From Bacillus sp. T3 (GTDB taxonomy: Bacteria; Bacillota; Bacilli; Bacillales; Cytobacillaceae): a stretch of 64,000 nucleotides of DNA. Positions 7,384 to 16,043 of the stretch are shown here, piece by piece. Location: positions 2,356,001 to 2,420,000 of the forward strand of contig NZ_CP137761.1 of NCBI RefSeq assembly GCF_033449965.1. The letters are read 5' to 3'. The number at the start of each line of letters is the position of its first letter. Within the stretch, counting starts at the first letter, position 1. A model generated the notes under the pieces. That model did not search any database. It was not told the DNA's origin and was given only the letters and a program-made list of their open reading frames with translations. A program made the position numbers and the translations under genes.

Positions 7384-8142
7384 ATGAAATGGAAACAGTT
7401 TTTACCATGGGTTCTTCCGATTATTTTAATCGTCACGTGGCAATTAAGCTCATCATTGGGCATTCTCTCAGCAAGAGTATTACCAAACCCACTTGATATC
7501 TTTACTGCTGCGGTAGAGTTAACAAAGAGTGGTCAGTTGTTTACTGATGTTTGGACCAGTACAAAAAGGGCATTTACTGGATTTTTAATTGGCGGCGGAA
7601 TTGGCTTTATGTTAGGGCTGGCAAATGGTTTGTCGAATATTTCGGATCGTTTACTGGATTCTTCGATTCAAATGATTCGAAATATCCCTCACCTTGCCCT
7701 CATACCGATCGTGATTTTGTGGTTTGGGATTGGCGAAGAAGCGAAATTATTTCTCGTCGCGTTAGGAACTTTTTTCCCAATTTATCTAAACACGTACCAT
7801 GGGATCAGGTCGGTTGATCGTTCTTTAATTGAAATGGCAGAAGTTTATGAGCTTAAGGGATTTTCATTGTTTTGGCATATTATTTTTCAGGCGGCGTTAC
7901 CTTCCATTCTTGTTGGTGTCAGATTTGCGCTAGGGATAACTTGGGTAACTTTGATTGTGGCAGAAACGATTGCAGCTGATTCAGGGATTGGATATTTGGC
8001 GATGAATGCGAGAGAGTTCATGCAGCTGGATGTTGTGGTTCTAAGCATCATTCTTTATGCATTGTTGGGGAAACTGTCCGATGTTGCAGCAAAAGTAGCG
8101 GAAAAACGATTTTTAAAATGGCATCCAAGCCATCAGAAATGA
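7384..8142 (+). CDS. ssuC: Aliphatic sulfonate ABC transporter, permease
   Basis: 252-residue inner-membrane permease of the BPD_transp_1 family with about six helices. The coupling EAA-like loop is in the EMAEVYELKGFSLFWHI region (about 155-171), and the C-terminal half contains VAETIAADSGIGYLAMNA, typical of SsuC/TauC. It starts at an ATG after GGGGGA, 17 bases behind ssuA. It works with SsuA and SsuB to import sulfonates. Confidence 0.93.
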   Translation: MKWKQFLPWVLPIILIVTWQLSSSLGILSARVLPNPLDIFTAAVELTKSGQLFTDVWTSTKRAFTGFLIGGGIGFMLGLANGLSNISDRLLDSSIQMIRNIPHLALIPIVILWFGIGEEAKLFLVALGTFFPIYLNTYHGIRSVDRSLIEMAEVYELKGFSLFWHIIFQAALPSILVGVRFALGITWVTLIVAETIAADSGIGYLAMNAREFMQLDVVVLSIILYALLGKLSDVAAKVAEKRFLKWHPSHQK

Positions 8143-8155
8143 TTGGAGGGTTTTG

Positions 8156-8923
8156 ATGATGGCAGTAAAACAATCAATCGTTGAGCTTTCAACGATACAA
8201 AAAGTGTTTGACGGAAAAGAAGTATTAAGGAAAATTGATTTGCAGGTACAACAGGGCGATTTTATTGCTGTAGTCGGCAAAAGCGGATGCGGAAAAAGTA
8301 CATTATTAAGACTTATAGCTGGTCTAGAAACAGCTACTACAGGTTCGATCACGGTCAATAAAGAAAAACTGAAAGGCCGAAATTTATTAGCAAAAATGAT
8401 GTTCCAAGATGGTCGGCTCTTGCCGTGGAAAAGAGTGGATGAAAATGTCGCGCTCGGTTTAAAACAGGATGAGCAAAGAGCACAAATCCCGAACATTCTC
8501 GAACAAGTAGGATTGGCTGACCGTGCTAAGTCGTGGCCGGCCCAACTATCTGGTGGTCAAAAGCAACGTGTCGCACTTGCAAGAGCACTAATACATGACC
8601 CTGAGCTTTTGCTGCTGGATGAACCGCTTGGTGCGTTGGATGCATTAACAAGATTAGAAATGCATGAACTGATTGAAAAACTTTGGCGGGATAGGCAGTT
8701 TACAGCCATTTTAGTGACTCATGATGTGGAGGAAGCAGTAGCGCTTGCAAATCGAGTCATTTTAATAGATGAAGGACAAATTGTCTTAGATTTACCAATT
8801 CGCCTACCATACCCACGGCAACGAGACAATCCGCATTTTTCAAAGTTAGTTTATCAAGTTTTAAATAAAATTATGGGAAATAGGTGGGCAACCTCCCATG
8901 AGCCAGAAGTGAATGTAAGATAG
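8156..8923 (+). CDS. ssuB: Aliphatic sulfonate ABC transporter, ATPase
   Basis: Cytoplasmic ATPase with Walker A GKSGCGKST (about 43-51), Q-loop FQDGRLLPW, ABC signature LSGGQKQRVALARAL, Walker B LLLLDEPLGALD and switch His in VTHDVEEA. About 255 residues. The start is uncertain among TTG 8153, ATG 8156 and ATG 8159; GGAGGG ends at 8150, so 8156 or 8159 is likely. It follows ssuC by a few bases. The gene order E-A-C-B with a small gene before D differs from B. subtilis ssuBACD. Confidence 0.92.
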   Translation: MMAVKQSIVELSTIQKVFDGKEVLRKIDLQVQQGDFIAVVGKSGCGKSTLLRLIAGLETATTGSITVNKEKLKGRNLLAKMMFQDGRLLPWKRVDENVALGLKQDEQRAQIPNILEQVGLADRAKSWPAQLSGGQKQRVALARALIHDPELLLLDEPLGALDALTRLEMHELIEKLWRDRQFTAILVTHDVEEAVALANRVILIDEGQIVLDLPIRLPYPRQRDNPHFSKLVYQVLNKIMGNRWATSHEPEVNVR

Positions 8924-8976
8924 CTAATTTCAACAATATTTAACAAATGCGAGATCATGACTGAGGAGGGGATGTC

Positions 8977-9342
8977 ATGTCTAGTGAAAATCAAACAGTG
9001 AAACCATTTATCTATAAAAATAGAGGATTTAAGACAGGATTCAAAGATAGTGAGCTATTAAATTTACCTGATTTACACTTTTTTCTCTATTGTCAAAGAA
9101 ATTATAAAATCAACAAAGGTGTTTTTAATACGATTGACAATTGGTTTTTTGAATATGGGATTATCCAGGTTCTTAATCGGAGAATTCATATTTTAGCATT
9201 TTTAGATTTTGTACTTAATGAAACATCTCGATTGGCTGATGATTCCAATCGCAGGAAATTTTTACGATTTGGTGTTGGAGGATTGTCAAAGAAACTGTCC
9301 GAATTCATTTCTGATACAGAGTCTGGCGGATTTATAATCTAA
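8977..9342 (+). CDS. Unknown protein encoded inside the ssu operon
   Basis: I do not recognise this 121-residue protein. It has no signal peptide or clear membrane helix, is rich in Phe, Asn and Lys, and contains the hydrophobic IIQVLNRRIHILAFLDFVL (about 62-80). An Arg-rich NRRKFLRFGVGGL stretch follows. GGAGGGG lies 5 bases upstream of the ATG. It sits 53 bases after ssuB and 52 before ssuD on the same strand, so it is probably co-transcribed. An accessory role in sulfonate use is inference from position alone. Confidence 0.7.
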   Translation: MSSENQTVKPFIYKNRGFKTGFKDSELLNLPDLHFFLYCQRNYKINKGVFNTIDNWFFEYGIIQVLNRRIHILAFLDFVLNETSRLADDSNRRKFLRFGVGGLSKKLSEFISDTESGGFII

Positions 9343-9394
9343 TTTTCATTTGATAAAAGATTTTCTACTATTTTTGGATAAGGGGATGTTTTTA

Positions 9395-10544
9395 GTGGAA
9401 GTATTTTGGTTTATTCCAACTCATGGTGATGGAAAATATTTAGGAACAAGCGAAGGGGCAAGAGCCGGTTACCTATTCATATTGCAAACAAATCGCGCAA
9501 GCTGTTGATGAATTGGGTTATAGTGGGGTGCTAATTCCAACAGGGAAATCGTGCGAAGATTCCTGGATTGTGGCCTCATCGTTATTGTCCGTTACTGAAA
9601 AGCTTAAATTTTTAGTTGCTGTGCGCCCAGGTTTGATGGCACCTAGCTTTGCAGCAAGAATGGCCGCAACGCTAGATCGTTTTTCTAAAGGAAGATTGCT
9701 AATAAACGTGGTGGCTGGTGGAGATCCGGTAGAATTAGCAGGCGATGGACAATTTCTTGACCACGATGCTCGATACGATCAAACAGATGAATTTTTAACG
9801 ATATGGAAACAGCTTTTTGAAGGAAAAGAGGTAGATTTTCACGGAGAGCATTTAAGTGTGGAGGGTGGTCAATTACTTTATCCTTCTGTGCAACAACCAT
9901 ATCCGCCACTTTACTTTGGGGGTTCCTCGCCAGCAGCTTTAAATGTAGTCGCGGATCATATTGATGTTTATTTGACTTGGGGCGAGCCACCCGCTCAGGT
10001 TGCTGAGAAAATAAACAACATTAGAAAGCTAGCAGCGGAAAAGGGTCGTACTGTCCGATTTGGCTTGCGCGTTCATGTTATTGTTCGTGAAACAGAAGAA
10101 GCAGCTTGGCAAGCAGCGGAAGAATTAATCCAGCATGTTGATGATGAGTCCATTGCTGCGGCACAAAAAATCTTTGCGCGGATGGATTCTGAAAGCCAAA
10201 AATTAATGACTCAACTAAATAAAGGTGATCGATCAAATTTGGAGGTTAGTCCGAATTTATGGGCTGGTGTTGGTTTAGTTCGTGGAGGTGCTGGAACGGC
10301 TCTAGTTGGAAATCCTGATCAGGTTGCACAACGAATGAAGGAATATGCGGAGTTAGGAATCGAAACCTTTGTTCTATCAGGTTATCCTCATCTTGAGGAA
10401 GCGTATCGGACGGCGGAGTTATTGTTCCCTAAACTTCCAATCAAACAAGCAAACGATTCAAATGAACGCGCTTTTGTAAGTCCTTTCGGTGAATTAATCG
10501 CTAACCAGCATCCACCAAAGCAAAAATCAGTATTAACAAAGTAG
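9395..10544 (+). CDS. ssuD: FMNH2-dependent alkanesulfonate monooxygenase, frameshifted near 9467
   Basis: Cleaves the C-S bond of alkanesulfonates with FMNH2 from SsuE, releasing sulfite. From the GTG at 9395 (AAGGGG upstream) the frame reads VEVFWFIPTHGDGKYLGTSE, the canonical SsuD start. It then breaks at GCCGG (9465-9468) and resumes one base later as YCKQIAQAVDELGYSG. Removing one G restores a protein of about 382 residues with FLVAVRPGLM, LLINVVAGGDP, YFGGSS, YLTWGEPP and LVRGGAGTALVG. Either a real 1-base insertion or a sequencing error; the rest is intact. Last gene of the operon. Confidence 0.88.
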
Positions 10545-10683
10545 CAGATCATCTTTAACGTTAATATTTCGGAAAAATGACCATCAATAAATTAAAAGTT
10601 TGTTGTGAAACCACAGGGCTAACGATGATGGGAAGTCTTTCTTAATTGTGACAAAAATGTTTAAAATAATAGCAAAAACATTG

Positions 10684-10718
10684 TTTGGAAGCACATGAAC
10701 CCCCAATGTGCTTCCAAA
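10684..10718. repeat. Perfect 13-bp inverted repeat between ssuD and the flavin oxidoreductase
   Basis: TTTGGAAGCACAT (10684-10696) and its exact complement (10706-10718) enclose a 9-base C-rich loop. No T-run follows on the + strand; on the - strand some T's follow after a few bases. It could end ssu transcription imperfectly, stabilise an mRNA end, or be a protein-binding site. Confidence 0.6.
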
Positions 10719-10831
10719 TGTCATAGTTATATCACAAAAACAATTGAACCTTTCATTTATAATAAATATTGGAAATAATTTTTTTCTGAGACTATGTGAA
10801 ATGTTTAACAAACTTGAAGGGTGGTCGCTTA

Positions 10832-12809
10832 ATGAAGTTTAATCGTTTATTTGAAAAAGGGAAAATTGGACAGCTAACATTAAAGAATCGGGTTGTCATG
10901 CCGGCAATGGGTACGAGCCTGCCAGGTCCTGATGGAGAAATGAATGATCATGTCATTGCTTATTATGAAGAACGAGCAAAAGGTGGAACCAGGTTTAATT
11001 ATTGTTGAATACACATCGATTGATTATAAATTAGGTCGTGCAAATTTTAACCAGCTTCGAATTGATGAAGATCGCTTCATGTCGGGCTTTTATCGCCTTG
11101 CAAATGCCGTTCATAAATATGACGCAAAAATCTTTGTACAGCTGCAACACCCAGGCAGGGAAACTACATCTCATAATTTAAATGGTAATCAAATTGTTGC
11201 ACCAAGCCCTGTGACCTGTGCTGCCATTGGTGAGCAACCAAGAGAATTAACGACTGAAGAAGTAAAAGACATAGTCAATCAATTCGTAATGGGGGCAGTG
11301 CGCTGCAAGATGGCTGGTATTGATGGAGTCGAGCTCCATGGTGCGCATGGTTATTTAATTAATCAGTTTATGAGTCCAGGAACAAATTTACGTAGGGATG
11401 AGTATGGTGGTAGCTTTGAAAATCGGATGAGGTTTGTGGAGGAGATTGTCACCGGGATAAAGGAACAATGTGGTCCGGATTTCCCTGTTACGATTCGGAT
11501 TAGTGTTGATGAGTTTGAAGAAGGCGGCTTGAATATTGAATTAAGTCAGGAAATAAGCCAATATTTAGAAAAAATTGGTGTTGATGCGATTCATGCAAGC
11601 TGTGGAAACTATAATTCTATGGATAAGATGGTTGAGTCTATGATGTTTGAGCAAGGCTGGAGAGTGTATTTGGCCGATGCTGTTAAAAAGGTAGTCAATA
11701 TTCCCGTCATTACTGTAGGGGTTATCCGTGAGCCAGAATTTGCTGAAACCGTATTATCAGAAGGTAAAGCTGATTTTATCGCAATGGGAAGAGCCCATAT
11801 CGCTGATCCTGAATGGGCAAAAAAAGCGTACGAAGGTCGTGAGAAAGAAATCAGAAAGTGTATTTGCTGTCTGAATTGTACAAGAACTGCAGGTCACGTA
11901 AAATGCTCTCTAAACATTCGTGCAGGTCGAGAACTAGAGTTTAAGGAAATGAAGAAGATAAACGAAAAGCGTCATGTAGCCATTGTTGGGGGTGGTCCTG
12001 GCGGAATGGAAGCAGCGAGAGTTCTGACATTAAAGGGCTATGATGTCACTATTTTTGAAAAGGATTCCAAGCTTGGAGGACAATTGAACCTAGTCAATCA
12101 ACCACTCGCTAAAGAAAAAATGAATTGGATGATCGACTATCATCGCCACGAAATGGAACGATTAAAAGTAGATGTTCGTATTAATACAGTCGCCACGATC
12201 AACAGCATAAAGTCATTAAATCCATTTGCAGTTTTCTTAGCAACAGGTGCAGTACCAATTGTATCGCACGTAGAAGGATATGATTTAGCAAACGTTTGTG
12301 ATTATGAAGATGTGTTGTTAGAAAGAAAAGCTTTTGTAAACAAAAAAATGGTGGTTATGGGTAGCGGAATGGTGTGCTATAGTGTTACGCATCAGTTGGC
12401 AAAGCAGGGGAATGATGTAACCTTAATTGAGGTGCCTACTGAGACTGGAAGCAAGGTAACTCCGCATACAAGAGCAATGCTATTGAATCGTTTAATAAAA
12501 GAGGATGTTAAGCTGATAGAAGGTCAAACAGTGGTTAAAATTCTTCCGAATACCGTAATCATTGAAGATGATGAAACTGGAAATCAAATAGAGCTTGAAT
12601 TAGATTATTTTGTATTTTCAATGGGTACAGAAGCATATAATCCACTAGAAGAGCTCTTTCAACAGCATTTTGATAATGTTTTTGTTATTGGGGATGCGAT
12701 AAATCCTGGATCGATTACGAATGCAATTAAGGATGGGTTTGAAAAAGCATTTGTCCTCGAAGACATAGTCACAACAAGGGTCAAAGAGAAAGTGTTAGAG
12801 GAAGTATAA
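10832..12809 (+). CDS. NADH:flavin oxidoreductase, 2,4-dienoyl-CoA reductase/enoate reductase type, frameshifted near 10990
   Basis: Three-part flavoenzyme. An N-terminal OYE-like FMN barrel (VELHGAHGYLINQFMSP, RDEYGGSFENR) is followed by a cysteine cluster (C-I-C-C-L-N-C and a later C) for a 4Fe-4S centre. A C-terminal FAD/NAD domain follows with VAIVGGGPGGMEAA and a second dinucleotide fold near MGSGMVCYS. From the ATG at 10832 (AAGGGTGG upstream) the frame breaks at GGAACC (10985-10990). Dropping one C gives the expected KGGTGLIIVEY, about 658 residues in total. Substrate not predictable. Cysteine spacing is slightly unlike E. coli FadH. It is followed by its own terminator. Confidence 0.82.
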
Positions 12810-12823
12810 TAATAAGCATGTTA

Positions 12824-12857
12824 AGAGAACGATCATCTTGATCGCTCTCTTTTTTAT
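12824..12857 (+). terminator. Intrinsic terminator after the flavin oxidoreductase
   Basis: AGAG..CGATCA pairs with TGATCG.CTCT around a TCT loop, and a run of T's follows from about 12851. Confidence 0.8.
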
Positions 12858-12868
12858 GTTTTGTCACA

Positions 12869-13000
12869 GTTGATTGGAGTGGAAGGTGCGAAGACTCCTG
12901 CGGGAGCAGCGGGACAGGCGAGACCCCGCAGGCGCGAAGCGGCGAGGAGGCTCACCGCCCGCCCCGCGGAAAGCGAAGCGCCTGGAGCGGAAATCAACAG
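12869..13000. repeat. GC-rich intergenic repeat, copy 1 (divergent subtype)
   Basis: About 130 bases with GC content far above the surroundings. It begins GTTGATTGGAGTGGAAGG and ends CCTGGAGCGGAAATCAAC, so the ends are inverted (GTTGATT / AATCAAC) while GGAGYGGAA recurs in direct orientation at both ends. Its interior differs from copies 2 and 3 but keeps the pairing arms. It lies directly after a terminator. Open frames crossing it on both strands are composition artefacts. Related elements are common between genes in Bacillaceae; I cannot give a family name. Confidence 0.8.
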
Positions 13001-13147
13001 ACTAATTAAACACAGCCTTCTTTTTGGGAAGTCTGATAAATCAGTCTTTTTTGCGCTGGTTTGGACTATATAACGAAAAATCATTGTATAATAAGGGTAG
13101 GAGAAAATGGGACAGAAGATTGATAAATTTATAAAGGGGAAATTTAT

Positions 13148-14278
13148 ATGAAAAGGTTGATTACCCTACTAACCGTTCTACTTCTCATGATCGGTCTCAT
13201 TGGCTGTACCTTGAATAAAGACAATACAAGTGACGAGAACCAAAACAATGAAAAGACAAATCAAAACAGCAATAACAATAAAACAGACACTAAAAATGAT
13301 AGTGATGGAGTTAAGGAACCTAAACAAACGAAAGAAACTCTGCCAGATATTAGCGAATACTATCCAATCACTAAAAATACACGATATAGCTATGAAGGTA
13401 TTGGAAATGAATACTCAACTTTCACGGTCTATCCTGATTATATTTCTGAGACAAAAGTCCAACAAAGAGTTGAGAATGGTGGAACAGTGATGGCAAATGT
13501 CTTGGAGATAAAGGACGGAAAACTAACGAAGGTCTATTCTAGAGGAGAAGCATACTATCGAGAGAATCTATTAAAATTGACCGGCGAGAATCAGGAAATT
13601 ATGCTGATGGAGCCACTTAAAAAGGGGACAACATGGACGTTAAAGGATGGAAGTATCAGAACGATCACGAATATGACGGTGGATCTTACGACTCCTTCAG
13701 GTAATTATAAAGCAATTGAAGTAACGACAGATAAGGGCAATGATAAAACCTTAGATTACTATGCTAAAGACGTTGGCTTAGTGAAATCTGTTTTTGTTAC
13801 AGGTGAAACTGAAATCTCCTCGACCTTATCAAAAGTAGAGGAAAATGTACCACTTGTTCAAAATATTACTTTCTATTATCCGAATATTAATGACGATAAA
13901 ATATATTATCAAAGCAGGCCTGTTAGCTTTTACACAAATGAAATTACAAGAAAGGTTTTGACAGCAGCATACAAAGGGCAAAGTCCGAATCAATTAGGAA
14001 CGGTTTTTTCAAAAAACACAGAGATTAATAGCCTATATTTAAATCAGGATGGAAATGTTTATCTTGATTTGAATAAAGCCTTTATTGAGGAAATGAGCGC
14101 TGGTGCAGCATTTGAAGGATTAATTCTTCAATCAATTGTTAATACGGTCGGACAATATTATCAATGTGAAAAGGTATTTCTAACGATTGATAATCAACCT
14201 TATGAATCAGGTCATATTTCGATGAATAAAGGAGAATCCTTTAAGGTTCAAAGTGCTGGAACGATTGAAATTAAGTAG
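13148..14278 (+). CDS. Lipoprotein with C-terminal GerMN domain
   Basis: 376 residues. A lipoprotein signal with lipobox LIGC (Cys 20) is followed by an Asn/Lys/Asp-rich linker (about 22-60). A middle domain follows (about 65-235, starting ISEYYPITKNTRYSYEG), then a GerMN domain (about 245-370) with FYTNEITRKVLTAAYKG, NLYL-like NSLYLNQDGNVYLDLNKAF and EGLILQSIVNTVGQY. GerMN domains occur in spore germination protein GerM and cell-envelope lipoproteins. A role in germination or peptidoglycan-linked envelope function is inference. GGGGAAA precedes the ATG. Single-gene unit; the GC-rich repeat lies upstream. Confidence 0.82.
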   Translation: MKRLITLLTVLLLMIGLIGCTLNKDNTSDENQNNEKTNQNSNNNKTDTKNDSDGVKEPKQTKETLPDISEYYPITKNTRYSYEGIGNEYSTFTVYPDYISETKVQQRVENGGTVMANVLEIKDGKLTKVYSRGEAYYRENLLKLTGENQEIMLMEPLKKGTTWTLKDGSIRTITNMTVDLTTPSGNYKAIEVTTDKGNDKTLDYYAKDVGLVKSVFVTGETEISSTLSKVEENVPLVQNITFYYPNINDDKIYYQSRPVSFYTNEITRKVLTAAYKGQSPNQLGTVFSKNTEINSLYLNQDGNVYLDLNKAFIEEMSAGAAFEGLILQSIVNTVGQYYQCEKVFLTIDNQPYESGHISMNKGESFKVQSAGTIEIK

Positions 14279-14333
14279 AATTCCAGAATTTCCATATCTA
14301 AGCTACTATGTTAAAATAAATTAAATAAATAAG

Positions 14334-14432
14334 GTTATCGAGAGTGAACGAGAGTGCTGGCTCCAGGACTTCACAGCAACCTACTATTTGTAAGGTGCTC
14401 CTACCAGTAAAGCCTTGGCTTTGAATGATAAC
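14334..14432 (+). ncRNA. SAM-I (S-box) riboswitch aptamer
   Basis: The closing P1 stem pairs GTTATC (14334-14339) with GATAAC (14427-14432). Between them come a GAGAG segment, a P2 arm with GTGCTGG...CACAGCAACC, the conserved AAGGTGCTCC that follows GCAACC in S-boxes, and a P4 hairpin AAAGCC/GGCTTT leading to GAATGATAAC. Order and spacing match SAM-I riboswitches, though the P2 loop is more divergent than usual. A terminator follows at once, the usual S-box 'off' platform when SAM binds. Confidence 0.82.
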
Positions 14433-14442
14433 GACACCATCG

Positions 14443-14485
14443 AAGACTCTTAGGTGCATACTGTGTGCTATAAGAGTCTTTTTCG
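14443..14485 (+). terminator. Expression-platform terminator of the S-box
   Basis: A 10-bp stem AAGACTCTTA (14443-14452) / TAAGAGTCTT (14471-14480) is followed by TTTCGTTCTT. It starts 10 bases after the aptamer's P1, so SAM binding would favour termination before the downstream gene. Confidence 0.8.
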
Positions 14486-14529
14486 TTCTTAACTTGAAGC
14501 CTTCGAAAAAGGAAGGGGGGATAGTTATT

Positions 14530-14853
14530 ATGAATATTAATGGAGTAGCCAGAGAGTATATGGCCCGTTTTCAGAGTGGGGAGGAATTTTTCAAACAGGT
14601 TGCTGACCAGATTGAAAGGCAGCTAAAGGAATGGGATCCTCAATATGAAGTATTTTTAATGAGGTTCTCTTATTACGAATTAGTCATTAAGAACGGTGAG
14701 CAATACTACAACATTCAACTAACTTATTCAGAATTAGATAGTCTGCAAAAAAAGGCACCATATGCACTTGATCGAAAAATATGGAAGGACTTAAATGCTC
14801 TAGGGCTGCCAATTATAAAAGGGTATGGGAATTATATTGAATCGATTCTATAG
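14530..14853 (+). CDS. Small unknown protein under SAM-riboswitch control
   Basis: 107 residues starting MNINGVAREYMARFQSGEE, with a very strong GGAAGGGGGG site 9 bases before the ATG. No signal peptide, membrane helix or metal motif. It is mixed alpha/beta, rich in Tyr and Glu, with a C-terminal LPIIKGYGNYIESIL. I do not recognise it. The S-box directly upstream is the only functional clue and implies a link to methionine, cysteine or SAM metabolism. Longer in-frame starts upstream lie inside the riboswitch and are not credible. Confidence 0.8.
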   Translation: MNINGVAREYMARFQSGEEFFKQVADQIERQLKEWDPQYEVFLMRFSYYELVIKNGEQYYNIQLTYSELDSLQKKAPYALDRKIWKDLNALGLPIIKGYGNYIESIL

Positions 14854-14891
14854 TTATACCGTTATAATCCTTCCCTTTTTTTCATTATAAT

Positions 14892-14935
14892 AAAAAGCAA
14901 GAAGCCGTCAATTTGTGCAGGCTTCTTGCTTTTTT
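14892..14935. terminator. Bidirectional terminator between the S-box gene and modA
   Basis: AAGCAAGAAGCC (14895-14906) and GGCTTCTTGCTT (14920-14931) form a 12-bp stem with T-runs on both strands, serving the two convergent genes. Confidence 0.88.
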
Positions 14936-14970
14936 ATTAATCGTAATAGGTATAAAGAATTTTGACAGCA

Positions 14971-15759
14971 TTAGAGATTCTTAAACCCGTATTTATAAAG
15001 AATTTTCATTGATTCTTGGGTTTGGAGGTATTCAAAAAAATTCAGTGCTTCCTCTGGATTTGCAGTCTTCTTCAATATCCCGACTGGATAAACAATCGGG
15101 GAATGTAAGTTGTTCTGTGCTGTGGTCATTACTTTAACTTTATTTGAAGTAAGAGCATCCGTTTTATACACCATTCCTGCGTCAACATTTCCTGTTTCAA
15201 CATATGTAAGCACTTGGCGTACATCTTTTGCAAAAACTAGCTTGGATTCGACTCTTTTCCAAATGTCTAAATTCACCAAAGTCTCTTTGGCGTATTTCCC
15301 AGCCGGGACTGTCTCGGGGATTCCAATCGAAATCTTCTCCGCCTTTTCTATGTCTTGAAATGATTGGATACCTGTCTGTGCTCCCTTCGGTATGATTAAA
15401 ACGAGCTCATTCCCAATTAAATCCTTTGATTGATTCTTTTCAATGAATCCATCATTGACTAGTAAATCAAATTGGTCTTTTGCTGCTGAGAAAAACAGGT
15501 CAACCGGTGCTCCCTGGATAATTTGTTGATACAATGCACCCGATCCGCCAAAGTTATAGGTTATATTCACATTAGAATGTTCTTTTTCATATTTTGCTTT
15601 AATCTCATTTAAGGCATCTTGCAGGCTTGCTGCAGCTGAAATCGTTAAATCAACCTGCTTAATAGTAGCTTCCTGTTTATTTGATTCATCATTAGAACAG
15701 CCAATGACAGTTAATGTGAACACAAAAATAAAGAGGAGGATAAGGAATCGCTTTTGCAA
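14971..15759 (-). CDS. modA: Molybdate-binding lipoprotein ModA (orphan)
   Basis: Periplasmic-type oxyanion-binding protein of the ModA/WtpA class. About 262 residues with a lipoprotein signal (FVFTLTVIGC). The body has the family blocks LTISAAASLQDAL, NFGGSGALYQQI, GAPVDLFFSAAKDQ, ETVPAGKYAKE and VDAGMVYKTDAL. AAGAAGG is 9 bases before a TTG at 15759, preferred over an immediately adjacent GTG at 15768. No modB or modC is in the window, which is odd for a transporter component. Three spaced repeats lie just upstream. Confidence 0.88.
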   Translation of the reverse strand: MQKRFLILLFIFVFTLTVIGCSNDESNKQEATIKQVDLTISAAASLQDALNEIKAKYEKEHSNVNITYNFGGSGALYQQIIQGAPVDLFFSAAKDQFDLLVNDGFIEKNQSKDLIGNELVLIIPKGAQTGIQSFQDIEKAEKISIGIPETVPAGKYAKETLVNLDIWKRVESKLVFAKDVRQVLTYVETGNVDAGMVYKTDALTSNKVKVMTTAQNNLHSPIVYPVGILKKTANPEEALNFFEYLQTQESMKILYKYGFKNL

Positions 15760-15775
15760 TAGAATCACCCTTCTT

Positions 15776-15813
15776 AAAGTATGTATGATAAAGTATGTAA
15801 TTTAAAGTATAAC
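15776..15813. repeat. Three 14-base-spaced direct repeats before modA
   Basis: AAAGTATGTA at 15776-15785 and 15790-15799, and AAAGTATAAC at 15804-15813, start exactly 14 bases apart immediately upstream of modA (TACATACTTT when read in its direction). They overlap the untranslated leader or promoter and could be an operator array; the binding protein is unknown. Confidence 0.5.
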
Positions 15814-16043
15814 TTATTATAAAGAGAATGGTTCAATAAGAAAAGGAAGCAAACGTTATTTTAAAAGAATTTTGATGGTATGAGAAATATTATTAAAGGA
15901 AAATTACGGATTGTGTCGAATTACTTATTAATGTTTTTTCTGTAGATTTTTAATAATGAAAATTCTTTTTGACAATTGAATGATTGTCTCTGCCGATAAC
16001 TAGAAAAAAATATAGGGCATTCACGAAATGGAGCACATCAAAG

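Noticed and set aside
12854..13084. Overlapping open frames of 70-76 codons on both strands
   Set aside because: They lie in the GC-rich repeat, where stop codons are scarce by composition; products are Ala/Arg/Pro-rich without similarity to anything and have no ribosome sites.
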